Of a stretch of DNA of 64,000 nucleotides, positions 7,549 to 17,327 are shown piece after piece. A program made the position numbers and the translations under genes. How positions within the stretch are numbered: the first letter of the stretch is position 1; each line of letters starts with the position of its first letter. Location of the stretch: assembly GCA_019677205.1 (NCBI GenBank), contig JAAMXY010000156.1, forward strand, positions 1 to 64,000, read 5' to 3'. The stretch comes from Pinguiococcus pyrenoidosus. Taxonomy: Eukaryota > Sar > Pinguiophyceae > Pinguiochrysidales > Pinguiochrysidaceae. The notes beneath the pieces are model-generated. The model had not been told where the DNA came from. It did no database searches and worked only from the letters and a program-made list of their open reading frames with translations.

Positions 7549-9855
7549 CTAGTCCGACGGCGGAGGTATTCGCTTCTTCGTGTACTGGACAAGGTATGCT
7601 GTCGGAGTCATCAGCTTCGCCCCGCGCTTTGATGCGCTACCAAAGGCTTCCTTCTGCATGGCCTCCACGCTAACCTCTCGCACGTCGTCATCGTTGATGC
7701 GATACCACCGCGCCGGCGACGACTGGCCACTTCCCGCAGCGCTGCTCTCGCCGCTACCTGGTGCCCGAGTGAAAGCGTAGTAGTGGCCTCGGTCCACGTC
7801 GCCGATGTGCACGACCACCGACGACAGCTCGTACGTGGTGCCGTCCGTCGGCTCCTCCTCGGCAAGGTACGCGGACATGTCCAGATCGGTGGGAAAGTCC
7901 AGCTGGGAGGTCACTTTTCGCATCTGCCCCGTCTCGAGGTTGAAGGCGAAGCGCTTCAGATGGAACTGCAGCACCTCCGGCAGCGGCGAGACCAGACGAG
8001 TGAAGCGTTCGGCGCGGAAGTAGCCCTGCCCCTTCACGTTGTACTTGTTGTCCCCATCGAGCACATCCGCACTGATGTAGCGCTTCAGAGCCTCATCCAA
8101 GGACTTCATCCCGAGCACGTCGAGGGACAGGTCCTGAAAGGTCTCCATTTTCTTCTTCTCGAAGTCGGCATCCGGAGCTCGAATCGTTGTCACCGCCTGC
8201 CCGCCACATATCTTCCGAAAGTCCACGTCGCTGCCCCTTCCGAGCGCGTCTACGAGGAGCCGGATGAACTCTTGCGCGTCTTGCTGGATGCGCACGTCGA
8301 TGCCAAGATCTTTTGCGAGGCTGTCGGGCTTGTACATCTTTGCCTTGCCCGCCCTTCTCTTGCTGGCATCACCCTCCTCGTCGTCCTCTCCTTCCTTAAG
8401 ATCCTCTGGCGTGTGCGGCAGCGGCGTCGGTTCCTCACCGGCCATCGCGAAGAACGTCTGGCGCAGGGAGAGGAACGCCTTGGAGAACTCGTAGGTCTCG
8501 CCGTTCGCGGGCTTCTCGGCAAGGATGCTCCTTTCCGGGTGGAGAACCGCCTCTCGGAACGGCTCGACTGCGTACATGCTCTGGAGGACGCTGTTCATGT
8601 AGCAGGTGTTGCAGAGGTTGACGAGGCCCGTTGGCAAGGGCACGTAGGGAGCGGACCATGGCATCGGAATGGTCAATCGGAAGGGCGCCATGACCGCGCC
8701 GCCCACCGCGCATCCGACCTTCTTCCCAGCCCCTCCGACGAGAGCCAACGACCTTGACACGGCCGTCGTCAGCAACGATCCAGACCTCTGCAGCGTCGCC
8801 CCTGCGCTCCTGCCCGCGTGTCCGACCAGAGAAGCGGACTTGCGCAGCGTGTCCCCGAAGAACGAGGCGGAGCTCTTGCCGGCCGTGCGGATCGCCGATT
8901 TCGATTGCCGTCCCGCCTTGCCGGCCAAAGAGACGGACTTCCTCCCAGCCGCTCCCGCCAGCGTGGCCGACTTCCGTCCGGCGACTTCCGCCAGCGAGGC
9001 CGACTTCCGTCCCGCGACTTCCGCGAGCTCGCTGGACTTCTCCAGCAGATGGTGCGACTGCTGCTTGGCATTCTCTGCGACCGTGTCCGAGAGACTGCTG
9101 GACAGCCAGAACATGAGAGGAACCTCCCGGACCAAGAAGTCGTAGATCGCGTTGCGGACTCCCCCGCAGGTGCTCTTCAACGCCGTCAGCGCGGCACCAA
9201 TGCCGAGGCCGGACTCCAGCGACCCTGGCCCAACGATGGCATCGTACGAGTCCGTGCGCATTCCCGCGGGGCCGAGACGAGCCCGGAGAGTCACTTCGTC
9301 CTGGCCCTGCAGCATCTCTTGCGTGCCGAACACCAAGGCCCCCTTGCGATGAGCTTCCTCCTCCTCCTCGTCATCAAAGCTATGCGCACTGCAGAAGTAG
9401 TACGGATCCGCGGCCTTCTTCGCCGCCGTCTGCCCGGCGTCACGAGGCGTCCGCAGCGCCAGGTCGAAGCTGATCCCGTAACTCTGGGCCCTCGGCGGAG
9501 TGAAGAGGCCCTTCGGTGCGGAGAACAGAGTGCAGCGGAGAGGCTTCGCCGCGTCCTGCGCGTCTTGGAGGCGCTCCAGGTAGCAGCTCCAGTACCCATT
9601 CCGAGCAGCATAGCCATGGCGACCTTTGGGGTACAGCTGCAAGCGCCAAAGCGTCGAGTTGTACACGAAAGGAGCGCTGTACACCGCGTCCCCAGCTTCC
9701 GCATCCGGCGGAATGCGCACCGTGACGTCCGCGACGCCAATCTGCGCGGTGCGCGCAAAGGCCTCGAACACCAGCCATAAGCATAGCAGGCCGAGGTGGC
9801 GCCACATCGCCATTTGTCGCTTTTGGCGTTTGGCGCGCGCGCAGGACGCGCGCAA
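7549..9855 (-). CDS. Ubiquitin-specific protease with signal peptide, MATH-like N-domain and 11-residue repeats
   Basis: Single frame of 768 codons. The likelier start is the Met at 9813 (MAMWRHLGLLCLWLVFEAFA), which begins a clear signal peptide. A MATH-like beta domain follows (about residues 40-215: FVYNSTLWRLQLYPKGRHGY). Residues ~270-385 hold a degenerate 11-residue repeat of the type AGRKSASLAEV, and then the C19 peptidase core: Cys box GLVNLCNTCYMNSVLQSMY with catalytic Cys near 418, and His box HIGDVDRGHYYAFTRAPGSG with His near 691, followed by WYRINDDDV and YLVQYTKK at the end. MATH plus USP recalls USP7, but with secretory targeting, which is unusual because known USPs act in cytosol or nucleus. 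It could be an ER, plastid-envelope or symbiont-derived-compartment enzyme, as some algae with complex plastids keep a ubiquitin-like system there. The key catalytic residues are present. Confidence 0.85.
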   Translation of the reverse strand: MRASCARAKRQKRQMAMWRHLGLLCLWLVFEAFARTAQIGVADVTVRIPPDAEAGDAVYSAPFVYNSTLWRLQLYPKGRHGYAARNGYWSCYLERLQDAQDAAKPLRCTLFSAPKGLFTPPRAQSYGISFDLALRTPRDAGQTAAKKAADPYYFCSAHSFDDEEEEEAHRKGALVFGTQEMLQGQDEVTLRARLGPAGMRTDSYDAIVGPGSLESGLGIGAALTALKSTCGGVRNAIYDFLVREVPLMFWLSSSLSDTVAENAKQQSHHLLEKSSELAEVAGRKSASLAEVAGRKSATLAGAAGRKSVSLAGKAGRQSKSAIRTAGKSSASFFGDTLRKSASLVGHAGRSAGATLQRSGSLLTTAVSRSLALVGGAGKKVGCAVGGAVMAPFRLTIPMPWSAPYVPLPTGLVNLCNTCYMNSVLQSMYAVEPFREAVLHPERSILAEKPANGETYEFSKAFLSLRQTFFAMAGEEPTPLPHTPEDLKEGEDDEEGDASKRRAGKAKMYKPDSLAKDLGIDVRIQQDAQEFIRLLVDALGRGSDVDFRKICGGQAVTTIRAPDADFEKKKMETFQDLSLDVLGMKSLDEALKRYISADVLDGDNKYNVKGQGYFRAERFTRLVSPLPEVLQFHLKRFAFNLETGQMRKVTSQLDFPTDLDMSAYLAEEEPTDGTTYELSSVVVHIGDVDRGHYYAFTRAPGSGESSAAGSGQSSPARWYRINDDDVREVSVEAMQKEAFGSASKRGAKLMTPTAYLVQYTKKRIPPPSD

Positions 9856-10163
9856 AGCTCGAGAGGCGGCGACTTTTCAAGTGACGTGAGATCAGCTGAT
9901 CAGACTTGATGTTCAAGCGCGGATGTTTCGGAACGCCCCGGAGACTTGCAGAAGAGGCCAATCAGCGGTGTCTGTACGTATCTGTCCCTGCACGGTCGCC
10001 TCGTCGGCGCGGGATTGTTATCTTCATCTTTCGCTGCCGCGTTTCCCCAATTTCCCGCCAAAATCCTCCGATGGTCGTTTGAACTTGTGCGTCGCTGGTT
10101 CTTGCTTTCATTGTCTCTCACACGAGAGATACCAAGCCTCAGCGGAGCCTTGCCCCAGATGTG
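9856..10163. other. Divergent intergenic region
   Basis: Lies between the USP (minus) and aminotransferase (plus) starts and must hold both promoters. I see no TATA-like element or repeat that I can support. Confidence 0.4.
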
Positions 10164-11296
10164 ATGCGGCATCACACGCTTCTGCGGCGCGGCATATGCG
10201 TCGCATGCGCTCTTGTTGCCGTGTGCGGACTGAGGCCGTCACTTCGCTGGGACAACAAGAGAGGCTTTTCGCACAGTTTGGAGACGTCGCCACGCAGCTT
10301 CATCCTTGATTTCCCTCCGGGCTTATACACGGTGCACGGTGCAATCGAGTCATGACGCGAAGTCTCACCTACCTGGATCTAACGCGCATCCTGCGTCTCC
10401 TCCGGTGTCTTTGGACTTGGAAAATGCCTGGACGTCGAAGGTCACGAGAGCTCGTGTGAGCCACTCGTTTGTCATGGCAGAAGCCTTCCACGTTGCGAGA
10501 CTGTTGCAGGCAGATGTCGGAGTTGCTGAGAGCTCTGTCCGGAGCGCGCTTGCAGAGCTTGTCAGGAAGGCGGCCGAGGAGCGGTACGACCACGCCATTC
10601 TCGCGGTCTACTTGGGCGACGGCCCAGTGTTTGCGATGCAGCTTTCCGAAGCTGGACCGCTCCCGCCTCTATCAGAGCTCGTTGCGGGCAAAGCGATGAT
10701 CCTGCCTGGACTGCGCAGGGATCCGATGCGGAAAGGCTCTGCGTGGATCACGGAGAGAAGGCCCTTGGAGTCCACGAAGGATCGCGTCGATCCGGATGCG
10801 CTCGAGGTGCTGCTCTACGATCCGCAGCTGGGCGTCACGGAAGGCTTGACCACCAATCTCTTCGTCTGGGTGGGTGGCGTCCTGATGACGTGCCCGCCGG
10901 AGTCGGCCCTTCCGGGGCAAGTACGGCAGGACGTCCTCGAAGCTTGTGCGGCGCTGGGGATACCCGTGAAGGTGCGGAGCAGGTGCAAGCAAAGTGCTTC
11001 CCATTGCATACTTTTCTGTTCTCAACCTTGTTTTCTTCTACGTTCGATGCACCCTCTTGCAGACTGACGCGATTCTTCCACCGCCGTGGGAGGCCACGTG
11101 GGAAGCTGCCTTCCTGACGAGCGCCGGGAGGATCCTGCGGCCGCTGACGATCATCAGTGCGCCGCGAGAGCGAGGCTCGCTGAGCGCTGTGCGATCCTAT
11201 GACGAGTGGGACCTCTCCGGCTCCATGGCTTGCTTTCCGACCATGAAGAAGCTTCACGCACATCTGGTAGAGACCACGTGGTGCGGACATCTTTGA
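10164..11296 (+). CDS. Class IV (branched-chain/D-amino acid type) PLP aminotransferase
   Basis: Exons 10164-10331, 10441-10971 and 11063-11296 give 311 codons in frame. The N-terminus (LLRRGICVACALVAVCGL) is hydrophobic after a basic start, so a signal or transit peptide is possible. The core shows RSFILDFPPGLYTVTRARVS (early strand of the fold-type IV fold), SFVMAEAFHVARLL, MRKGSAWITERRPLES with the likely PLP-binding Lys in RKGS, the cofactor-phosphate loop VTEGLTTNLFVWVGG, the stretch TCPPESALPGQVRQDVLEAC, and near the end WEAAFLTSAGRILRPLTII. The family includes branched-chain aminotransferases, D-amino acid aminotransferase and aminodeoxychorismate lyase; the closest-looking relatives are the uncharacterised plant/protist class IV proteins, so substrate is not assigned. 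Confidence 0.85.
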
Positions 11297-11334
11297 GCTC
11301 GAGGGAGGAAGGGAGGGGAGGCACCGCGCGGCGG

Positions 11335-12565
11335 CTACGGGTCGAGCTGATGATGCTCCTCAATCATCGCTCGCAGTTGATTCACCAGCAGCTCGTAGGT
11401 CACGAAGACGGTGACGCAGGAGGGGATGACTCGGATAAGGTTGATGCGGAATCCCGTGTACAGCGCCTGCCACCCCTCGTACTTCACGATGTCGTAGACC
11501 GTCCGGAGCAAGCCCGTCACTTCCATGGGCTTGCTGGAATCCTGGAGGCGTGCCCGGATCACCTCATGCGGATACGATATGACCGAGCCGCAGATCTTGG
11601 ACGCTGCGGACGCCCCCACAAGATCCATCTTGCGCTCCTTGCCGTGGTTCGCTTCCCGCGACAGCTGCTTGAGATGCTCGTAGATGGGAAACTGCACGGC
11701 CACGTGAATGAGCCCCAAGAAGCTGGCGCTGATGCCCCGAAAGAGGCCCTGGACGCCGTCCGTGGCCACGATGTGCCGCAGTGCTCTCCAGCTGCTGCTG
11801 TACTTGACCCTGTTGAGGTCTCCAACCCGACTATGCAGGTGCTGCGTCTGCATCCGCGTTCGAACGACCCACAGCGGGTTGGTCGCGACGTCTACGATAG
11901 CCCCCGCCCCGATGGCCGCCGACACGATCTCCGCGGTGGTCAGCTGCTGCCCGTCCCGTCGAAGCAGCGACTTCAGCGCCTCGTACGTGGGAAAGTACAG
12001 GCCCCAAAAGATGGGCACGGTGAACAGGGCCGGCCCCAAGCCCCGGTAGAAGCCCGCAAAGCCCTCTTCTGCAAAAATGGTCCGCACGGTGCGCAAGATG
12101 CCCTTGTACGCCTCCGCCGTGGTGTCCGCGGTGGAGCGCAGCACGGCCCCTTGCACCTGGAAGCGCGTCTTCAAAACGTCCAAGGGACTGCACACCAGCG
12201 TGCACACGACGCCTGGCCAAAAATCCAACGAGCCCCAAGCGACGTTAGCCTTCGAAGTTCTTGCTGGAGAGCAGCTCTTGGCCCGCGGGCCCGCAGCTAC
12301 CTGCTCCGGCGCCAGACACGGGACTCACGAGATGCTGAAGGACCTTCGAGGGGAGGAAGCTGTCGGAAGGAGGGCTGCTGAGGTACTCCTGATGGTGAGT
12401 GGTGTCGCCGCGGCTGGTGGCGAAGCCCGCCGGGGGCGCGCGTCGGCGGCCTTCCGCGGGCATGCGCGCAGGCTGTCGCAGAGCGGGAGACGCACGGGGC
12501 GAGAGCAAGCCAGCAAGCACGCGGCCGGCGTCTCGGGAGACTGGCGCCCTCGACAACTCCGCCAA
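11335..12565 (-). CDS. Mitochondrial carrier (SLC25), NAD+/folate/pyrimidine-nucleotide type
   Basis: Exons 12565-12301 and 12212-11335 (intron 12213-12300) give 380 residues in frame. After a ~75-residue low-complexity N-terminal extension comes HLVSPVSGAGAGVVCTLVC and three tandem carrier repeats with signatures SPLDVLKTR, NPLWVVRTR and YPHEVIRAR. The Trp in the second repeat and the YPHEV in the third are typical of the subgroup carrying NAD+, FAD/folate or pyrimidine nucleotides (yeast YIA6/RIM2, SLC25A32/33/36). Six amphipathic membrane helices are expected, in the inner mitochondrial membrane or possibly another organelle. The precise substrate cannot be read off. It is transcribed towards the aminotransferase gene, only 38 bp separating the two stop codons. 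Confidence 0.9.
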
Positions 12566-12843
12566 GAGAAGAAAACCTCCCGAAGGTTTCGACTTGGATG
12601 CCGTTACGTGTAGCAGTGTGCAGTGTTAATAAAGGAATGAAAATGAGATGCGGAATGTGTTTATGGAGGTTCATCCTGAAACCGTAGGTGGTGCATATGG
12701 TTGTGCAACACATCTCTTCGCCACAGCTCGATGGGGGGAGTGATGTCTTTGCATCATCATCATCTTCTTCTTCCTGAGATTCTTCTTCCTGAAATTCGTC
12801 TTGAAATTCGTCTTCTTGAAGGGGAGAACGAAAGAGACGCGGC

Positions 12844-14616
12844 TTAAGCTTGTTCGTCGGCCAAAATGGAGGCCACCTCTCGCTGCGACAGTCCGGTGAT
12901 GTCGTGCGCCATGCCAGCGACATCCGAACTGCGCGCACTCGGGAAGAAGATGTGCTCCGGCGTGTAGTCCGCCAGGTTCTCAACCCTTGCCGTGTACAGG
13001 TCCACAAAGCGCTGGAGGCTGAAACTGAAGAGCGTCTGGTGGCGCTCCGTCCGAAACACGGAACCCCATCGTGGATGCGACATGTCCGCCATTTCCGACG
13101 TGACCTCGAAGACGCAGTCCTCAATGGTTTCCAGCAGCTGCGTCTCCTCCGGCAGCAGCGCCGCCCCGCTGGCAAGCTCCGCTCTCTCTTCGCGGCTCTT
13201 GATCATCTCCCTCTGCACGAGCCGCAGCAACTCCCGGAGCAGGGCCACCTGGTTGAAGAGGAAGGTGTATTCCTCGGAGCGCTGCACGCCCATGTCCTTC
13301 TCCACCTCGGCCACGACCGCCGCGGTGGTCCATCCGTGTATACGCCGGGCGTCCACCAGATCTGCCCACAGCGAGTCCCCGAAGTACAGTACGTCCGGCC
13401 CGTTCCAACCGGTCAGCCTCACGAACTCGGAGATGCTGCCGGACGTGTAGACCGATCCCTTCTCCAAGCTGGTGACCTTCTCCCAGGCGATCCGGCCGCC
13501 CGTCAGATCGTCGCCAACCTCGGGAGGGTGATGCGCGTGGGGCAAGACCTCCAGTCGCCGGAAGGGCTTGTCGCTCGAGTAGAAGCTCGGCTTCTGCGCG
13601 GACGCAATGACGACGTCGAAGAGATCGGCCCAGTCGTCCCCCAACATGAAATGCATCCCGCAGGCCACATAGCGGTACGGGCTGTTGCTGCTGATGAAGA
13701 GCTTCTTCCCCGAGCTCCGCAAGTTCACGAGCGCCGCTCGCAGTCGCTGCTTCGTCACCCCGTCGGCGTCAATGTACTGCTCTGGATCGCTCAAAACGCG
13801 CCGGTGCATCTCGCCCGACAGGTGAACTTCTCGCACGCTGTGGGTGATGTCCTGCAGCACGACGCCGGCATCGTGCTGGACGCCCCAGCGATGAAACGCG
13901 TCCAGCACGTTCGTCAAGAGGGCCGCTTCCGACAGCAAGAACAAGTCGACCACGGGCTTGAAGTGCGCATCCCGAGTCTGCACGCTGATGTGCACGGATC
14001 CGCCGAAGTGCTCCACCGCCTCCTCCGCCTCCAGCCTCCGGTGACCCATGTACACCCTGGACGGGTTCATCTGGTGCCGATACGAAAGCTTCACAATGGC
14101 GCCGCTGCGCGTGTCGATGCTGAGGCCCCGGACGGCCAGGTTCTTGTCGAAGCTCCTGCAGATGCGGTCGCTGAGCAGCTCGGGAGGGTAGTGGCGGCGC
14201 TGCACAAGGACTTCCAAGGCCAGGTCGTAGAGCAAGTGGTTGAGAGCGGACGTGTAGTGTACGAGCGTGTAGTCGAAGTCGAAGCCCACCACCTTGATGT
14301 CACCCATGCGCACGACGCTGTTGGCAAACACCGTCTCCTCACTGGGCACCAGCGCCTCTCGCAACTTTTCCTCTGCGTTCGCGGCGTTTTGCACCAGGTT
14401 CGTAACCCGCTCACTACTCACTGCTGCAGCGGCGTCCACCAGGCGATCGATGCGCCGCCTAAAGCCACAATGGCGCCGTCCGGTCCGGCAAGCCGCAAAG
14501 ATGCGCTTTGCGGAGCCGGTCCGCCGCGTGAGCATCATGATGGAAGTGGCGAAGCGCGCGCGCAGATCGCTTCCTACATCCACAAGGACCTCGACACAAG
14601 AACAGCAAGCCCCCAA
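12844..14616 (-). CDS. HAD-superfamily 5'-nucleotidase domain protein (NT5DC family)
   Basis: Single frame of 590 codons. HAD motif I is GFDFDYTLVHYTSALNHLLY with the nucleophile Asp at about residue 111; motif II is KKLFISSNSPYRYV, and motif III/IV is PDVLYFGDSLWADLVDARR. The middle matches the family signature region (YMGHRRLEAEEA, HFKPVVDLFLL, DVVIASAQKPSFY). NT5DC proteins are related to cytosolic purine 5'-nucleotidase cN-II but most have no proven substrate. Two starts deserve attention: MGACCSCVEVL at 14616 looks like an N-myristoylation plus palmitoylation signal, whereas Met 27/28 opens an Arg-rich, mitochondrial-presequence-like stretch (MMLTRRTGSAKRIFAACRTG). The distal C-terminus is Glu/Ser-rich. 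Confidence 0.9.
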   Translation of the reverse strand: MGACCSCVEVLVDVGSDLRARFATSIMMLTRRTGSAKRIFAACRTGRRHCGFRRRIDRLVDAAAAVSSERVTNLVQNAANAEEKLREALVPSEETVFANSVVRMGDIKVVGFDFDYTLVHYTSALNHLLYDLALEVLVQRRHYPPELLSDRICRSFDKNLAVRGLSIDTRSGAIVKLSYRHQMNPSRVYMGHRRLEAEEAVEHFGGSVHISVQTRDAHFKPVVDLFLLSEAALLTNVLDAFHRWGVQHDAGVVLQDITHSVREVHLSGEMHRRVLSDPEQYIDADGVTKQRLRAALVNLRSSGKKLFISSNSPYRYVACGMHFMLGDDWADLFDVVIASAQKPSFYSSDKPFRRLEVLPHAHHPPEVGDDLTGGRIAWEKVTSLEKGSVYTSGSISEFVRLTGWNGPDVLYFGDSLWADLVDARRIHGWTTAAVVAEVEKDMGVQRSEEYTFLFNQVALLRELLRLVQREMIKSREERAELASGAALLPEETQLLETIEDCVFEVTSEMADMSHPRWGSVFRTERHQTLFSFSLQRFVDLYTARVENLADYTPEHIFFPSARSSDVAGMAHDITGLSQREVASILADEQA

Positions 14617-14783
14617 GCGACGAAGCGTTCCGGCGTTTGCCGCCTGAACTGCATTTGCGTCCCGCGCCCAAAGCTCCCCAAGCTCGGCTTGTGTGTTGAC
14701 TGCGTCCGTCAGTCACACCGCAGAAGCAGCAAAGAAATGCAGTAGCGCAGTAGCACGCAGTAGAAATCCTTCGGCCACTTCCG

Positions 14784-15327
14784 ATGGGGGCGACAGAAAC
14801 AGCAGTACTGCAAACGAAATCGAGGCGCCTATCTATTTCTGATTTGCTTCCCCCGCGCTCCACTCGTGAAGGAGCGCACGATCTCTGGCTGGCCCTTCGT
14901 CGCCCTGCAGAGGCAGCGAGAAGCACTCCGAGTCGAGCTGCGTGGAAGACATGGCGCGCAAGAGGCTATACAGATGCAGCAAATCTTTGCTGCAGGTGCG
15001 GCCTCGAGATAGGCAGGTAGCCGCGTCTTCTTTAGGGGCAAGGCGTACGAGCTACAGCTAGCCGAGAGAGGACTCCGATCAGAGGGCCCTCAGCCTTTCT
15101 TCTTCCTGGACCTCAGGGGAAAATGGATCATCGTCGAAAGGCTGCTTCGACAAATGCGTGAAGGAGGCCCTTCGTCGGTAGTCTACGCGGTCGCTCATGA
15201 GCTGGAGAATCCCGACGGAGGAGGACGCTATGGGCTCCCCTCTTTCAGAATCATAGCAAGGAGGCTGCAACGCACTCGCTCCGCGCTACGGCCGGGAGCT
15301 TCCAGCCACAGAGGTCATCATGCATGA
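14784..15327 (+). CDS. Small unknown protein, two exons (tentative)
   Basis: Exons 14784-14995 and 15036-15327 (40-bp intron with TCTTCTTTAG acceptor) give 167 residues in frame. The first exon is basic and low in complexity. The second is much more protein-like: RGKAYELQLAERGLRSEGPQ, FFFLDLRGKWIIVERLLRQM and SSVVYAVAHELENPDGGGRY, ending in a basic tail. I do not recognise a family. It lies head-to-head with the NT5DC gene, 167 bp from its start, as expected of a divergent pair. The first exon may be wrong; the second exon is the better-supported part. Confidence 0.35.
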
Positions 15328-16441
15328 GGCTCGGTCGATGGAGCTCGGAGAGTTCCGTTCCAGGATACGAGATGCCTAGCTTTGGTTCGGTGTGACGCTG
15401 TCGCATCATCGCTTGCAGCACAGAGAGCGCTGCAAACATCTCCTCTTCATTCGGATTTACAAGTCCTTCACGCAGTTCCGATACGCGAACGTCTAGTGCT
15501 CAACTCGGCTTTTGAGGTCTTTATTGGTTCTATGACAAAGATGTGAAACGACTCCAAAAGCCGAACTGATGCATAGACGAACAGTAAGCTCCATCCTGGC
15601 ACCTGGGCGCCTCCCAAAGGTCTGAAGTCTTCCGAGGATCGATCATATGACGAGATACTCAAGCTTCGATATCGATCATATGATCGACTGAACTGATGCA
15701 TAGACGTCGTGTAGTCTCCGGATGAGCCGGAACCCCTTGCCAGCGACTAGCTAGGCATCCACAGAACAGTGAGGTGACTACAGTTTCTCTATATCCACAG
15801 AACAGTGAGTTGATTACAGTTTGTCTACTGTGCGTCCCAGCCCCATAGGATGGGAAGGTTGGGGGTTTGCCACACACAACAAAGAAAGCACGCTTTCCAC
15901 GTTTCTGCAGCTTTGTTGATCTCGCGAGTCTCTCTGCGGCTGATCTACGTACGAATAGAATGTCAAAGAAGAATCGAAATTTATTGTTTCCACGAAACAC
16001 AGCATCATGGAGAAGAGATTCCATCCTACAAAAATCCGGATCACCTGGGGCGTCGCCATTGGTCGCGATCATGAAACTCATCCAATGAAAACGGCTTTGG
16101 AGGCTTTCGCATCTATTATCCAGAACTTCAGTTCCATAATGAAAATACATTGTCTGATCTCAGCCAATCTCTTCGATCTGCGAACTTGCGACGTCAGCAA
16201 ATACAGAGTTACTCTTCGCGAAGCCGCGTAAATCCGGACCTTTCGAGCTCCAGCTCACCAGCCTAGCTGGAGCTTCAAGCTTCCACAGCCGCAGCGTATC
16301 TGACGGAGCAACCGCAACTTCCCACTGTTCTCGGTCAGGCTTCTACGGCGTGTTCCTGCGCCCTCCTAACCCCCCCCCCGTGCGCCGCCAGTGGCCTGCC
16401 ATTGCCCCTCAACGCCGAGTCCCATTGCCTTGACATCCGAC
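15328..16441. other. Long intergenic region without a convincing gene
   Basis: More than 1 kb with only scattered short frames. It contains one pair of ~31-bp direct repeats (reported separately) and several ATCGAT/ATCATATGAT palindromic words around 15640-15690. No tRNA or other RNA gene was recognised. Confidence 0.5.
15757..15823. repeat. Two direct repeats, period 36 bp
   Basis: Copies begin at 15757 and 15793 with atccacagaacagtgag followed by T/G-variable TGA, TACAGTTT and TCT; about 28 of 31 bases match. Non-coding; a small tandem duplication. Confidence 0.75.
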
Positions 16442-17327
16442 ATGCTGGTTCGCCAGGCTCGCCATCTCGCTCCGGTGCTGCGCAGCAGCAGTCCCGGCCT
16501 GTACCAGGTAGGGGCCGCGGCCCAACGCGGAACTTCCGGCTGTGCCCAGCGCGTTGGTTGCAAGATGCTCACGTGACGGCGCGCAGGCGGCCACTCGGGT
16601 CAAGTCCACCATCGTGGCGGTGGATGAGGCGCCTCCTCTGCTGAGCAGGTTCACCATCACGGCAGAGGCCGCGGTGAGCAAGCTGTTCCCCGCGGGCTTT
16701 GGCTGGCAGTTGGCCTCTGTCCTGGCGGAGAACTCCGGCTACGGCGCGGAGCAGCTGGGCTTCTTTACCATCACGGGCGCGGGAGACATGGCCGGTGTGT
16801 TTCTTGGGCACACCATGTACTTCCTGGGCAAGAAGATGCTGGTGGACAAGTCCATCAGCATGGCCGAGCAAGCGCAGGTGGGCCTCCTCCTCGGCAGCGC
16901 GGCCTTCTGCTCGGGCTTCTGCTGGCAGCCCATCGTCAACGCGCTGCAAGGGGCAGACCTGTCCTTCAACACCGTGGTGGGCCTGACCACCCTGGGCTGC
17001 GGCGGGGCCTTCTTCGCCGGCCTCCGCCTGGGGCGCGGCCTCTACTCCAACCTGGGCATGTCGGCGGTGCCGCCTCCCACGGAGAAGAACCTCATGAAGG
17101 ACGCCAACTTGTCTCTGAGCATCGGCGCCGCCACGGGGGCCTTTGTCGGCACGGACACGGCCTATCGCCTCTCCGAGAACTGGCTCAGCTCCACCGTCGG
17201 CATCTACGACAAACACACCGTGCTGGAGGCCTGCGCCTTGGCAGGCACGTCCACGTCGCTGGGCTTCCTGGCGGCGCAGACGCCTCACAACCTGTCCGTG
17301 CCCACGGGCAGAAGTTGGCAGGACTAG
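16442..17327 (+). CDS. Predicted organellar membrane protein of unknown function
   Basis: Exons 16442-16507 and 16587-17327 give 268 residues in frame. The first exon encodes MLVRQARHLAPVLRSSSPGL, a basic, Ser-rich presequence of mitochondrial type. The mature part is Gly/Ala-rich with four or so hydrophobic segments: around GFFTITGAGDMAGVFLGHTM, VGLLLGSAAFCSGFCWQPIV, VVGLTTLGCGGAFFAGLRLG and LSIGAATGAFVGTDTAYRL, with another near EACALAGTSTSLGFL. The alternation of small-residue-rich helices suggests a tightly packed inner-membrane protein. I cannot assign it to a transporter family and give no function. Confidence 0.8.

Noticed and set aside
7783-9780. Plus-strand open frames opposite the USP gene
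   Set aside because: Shadow frames; the minus strand has the complete USP Cys and His boxes.
12297-13175. Minus frame joining the carrier's first exon region to the NT5DC 3' end
   Set aside because: It runs out of phase with both recognised genes and contains only low-complexity sequence (Asp/Glu/Gln and Arg runs).
15757-15823. Possible CRISPR-like array
   Set aside because: Only two imperfect copies with a 5-bp spacer in a eukaryotic intergenic region; a simple tandem duplication.
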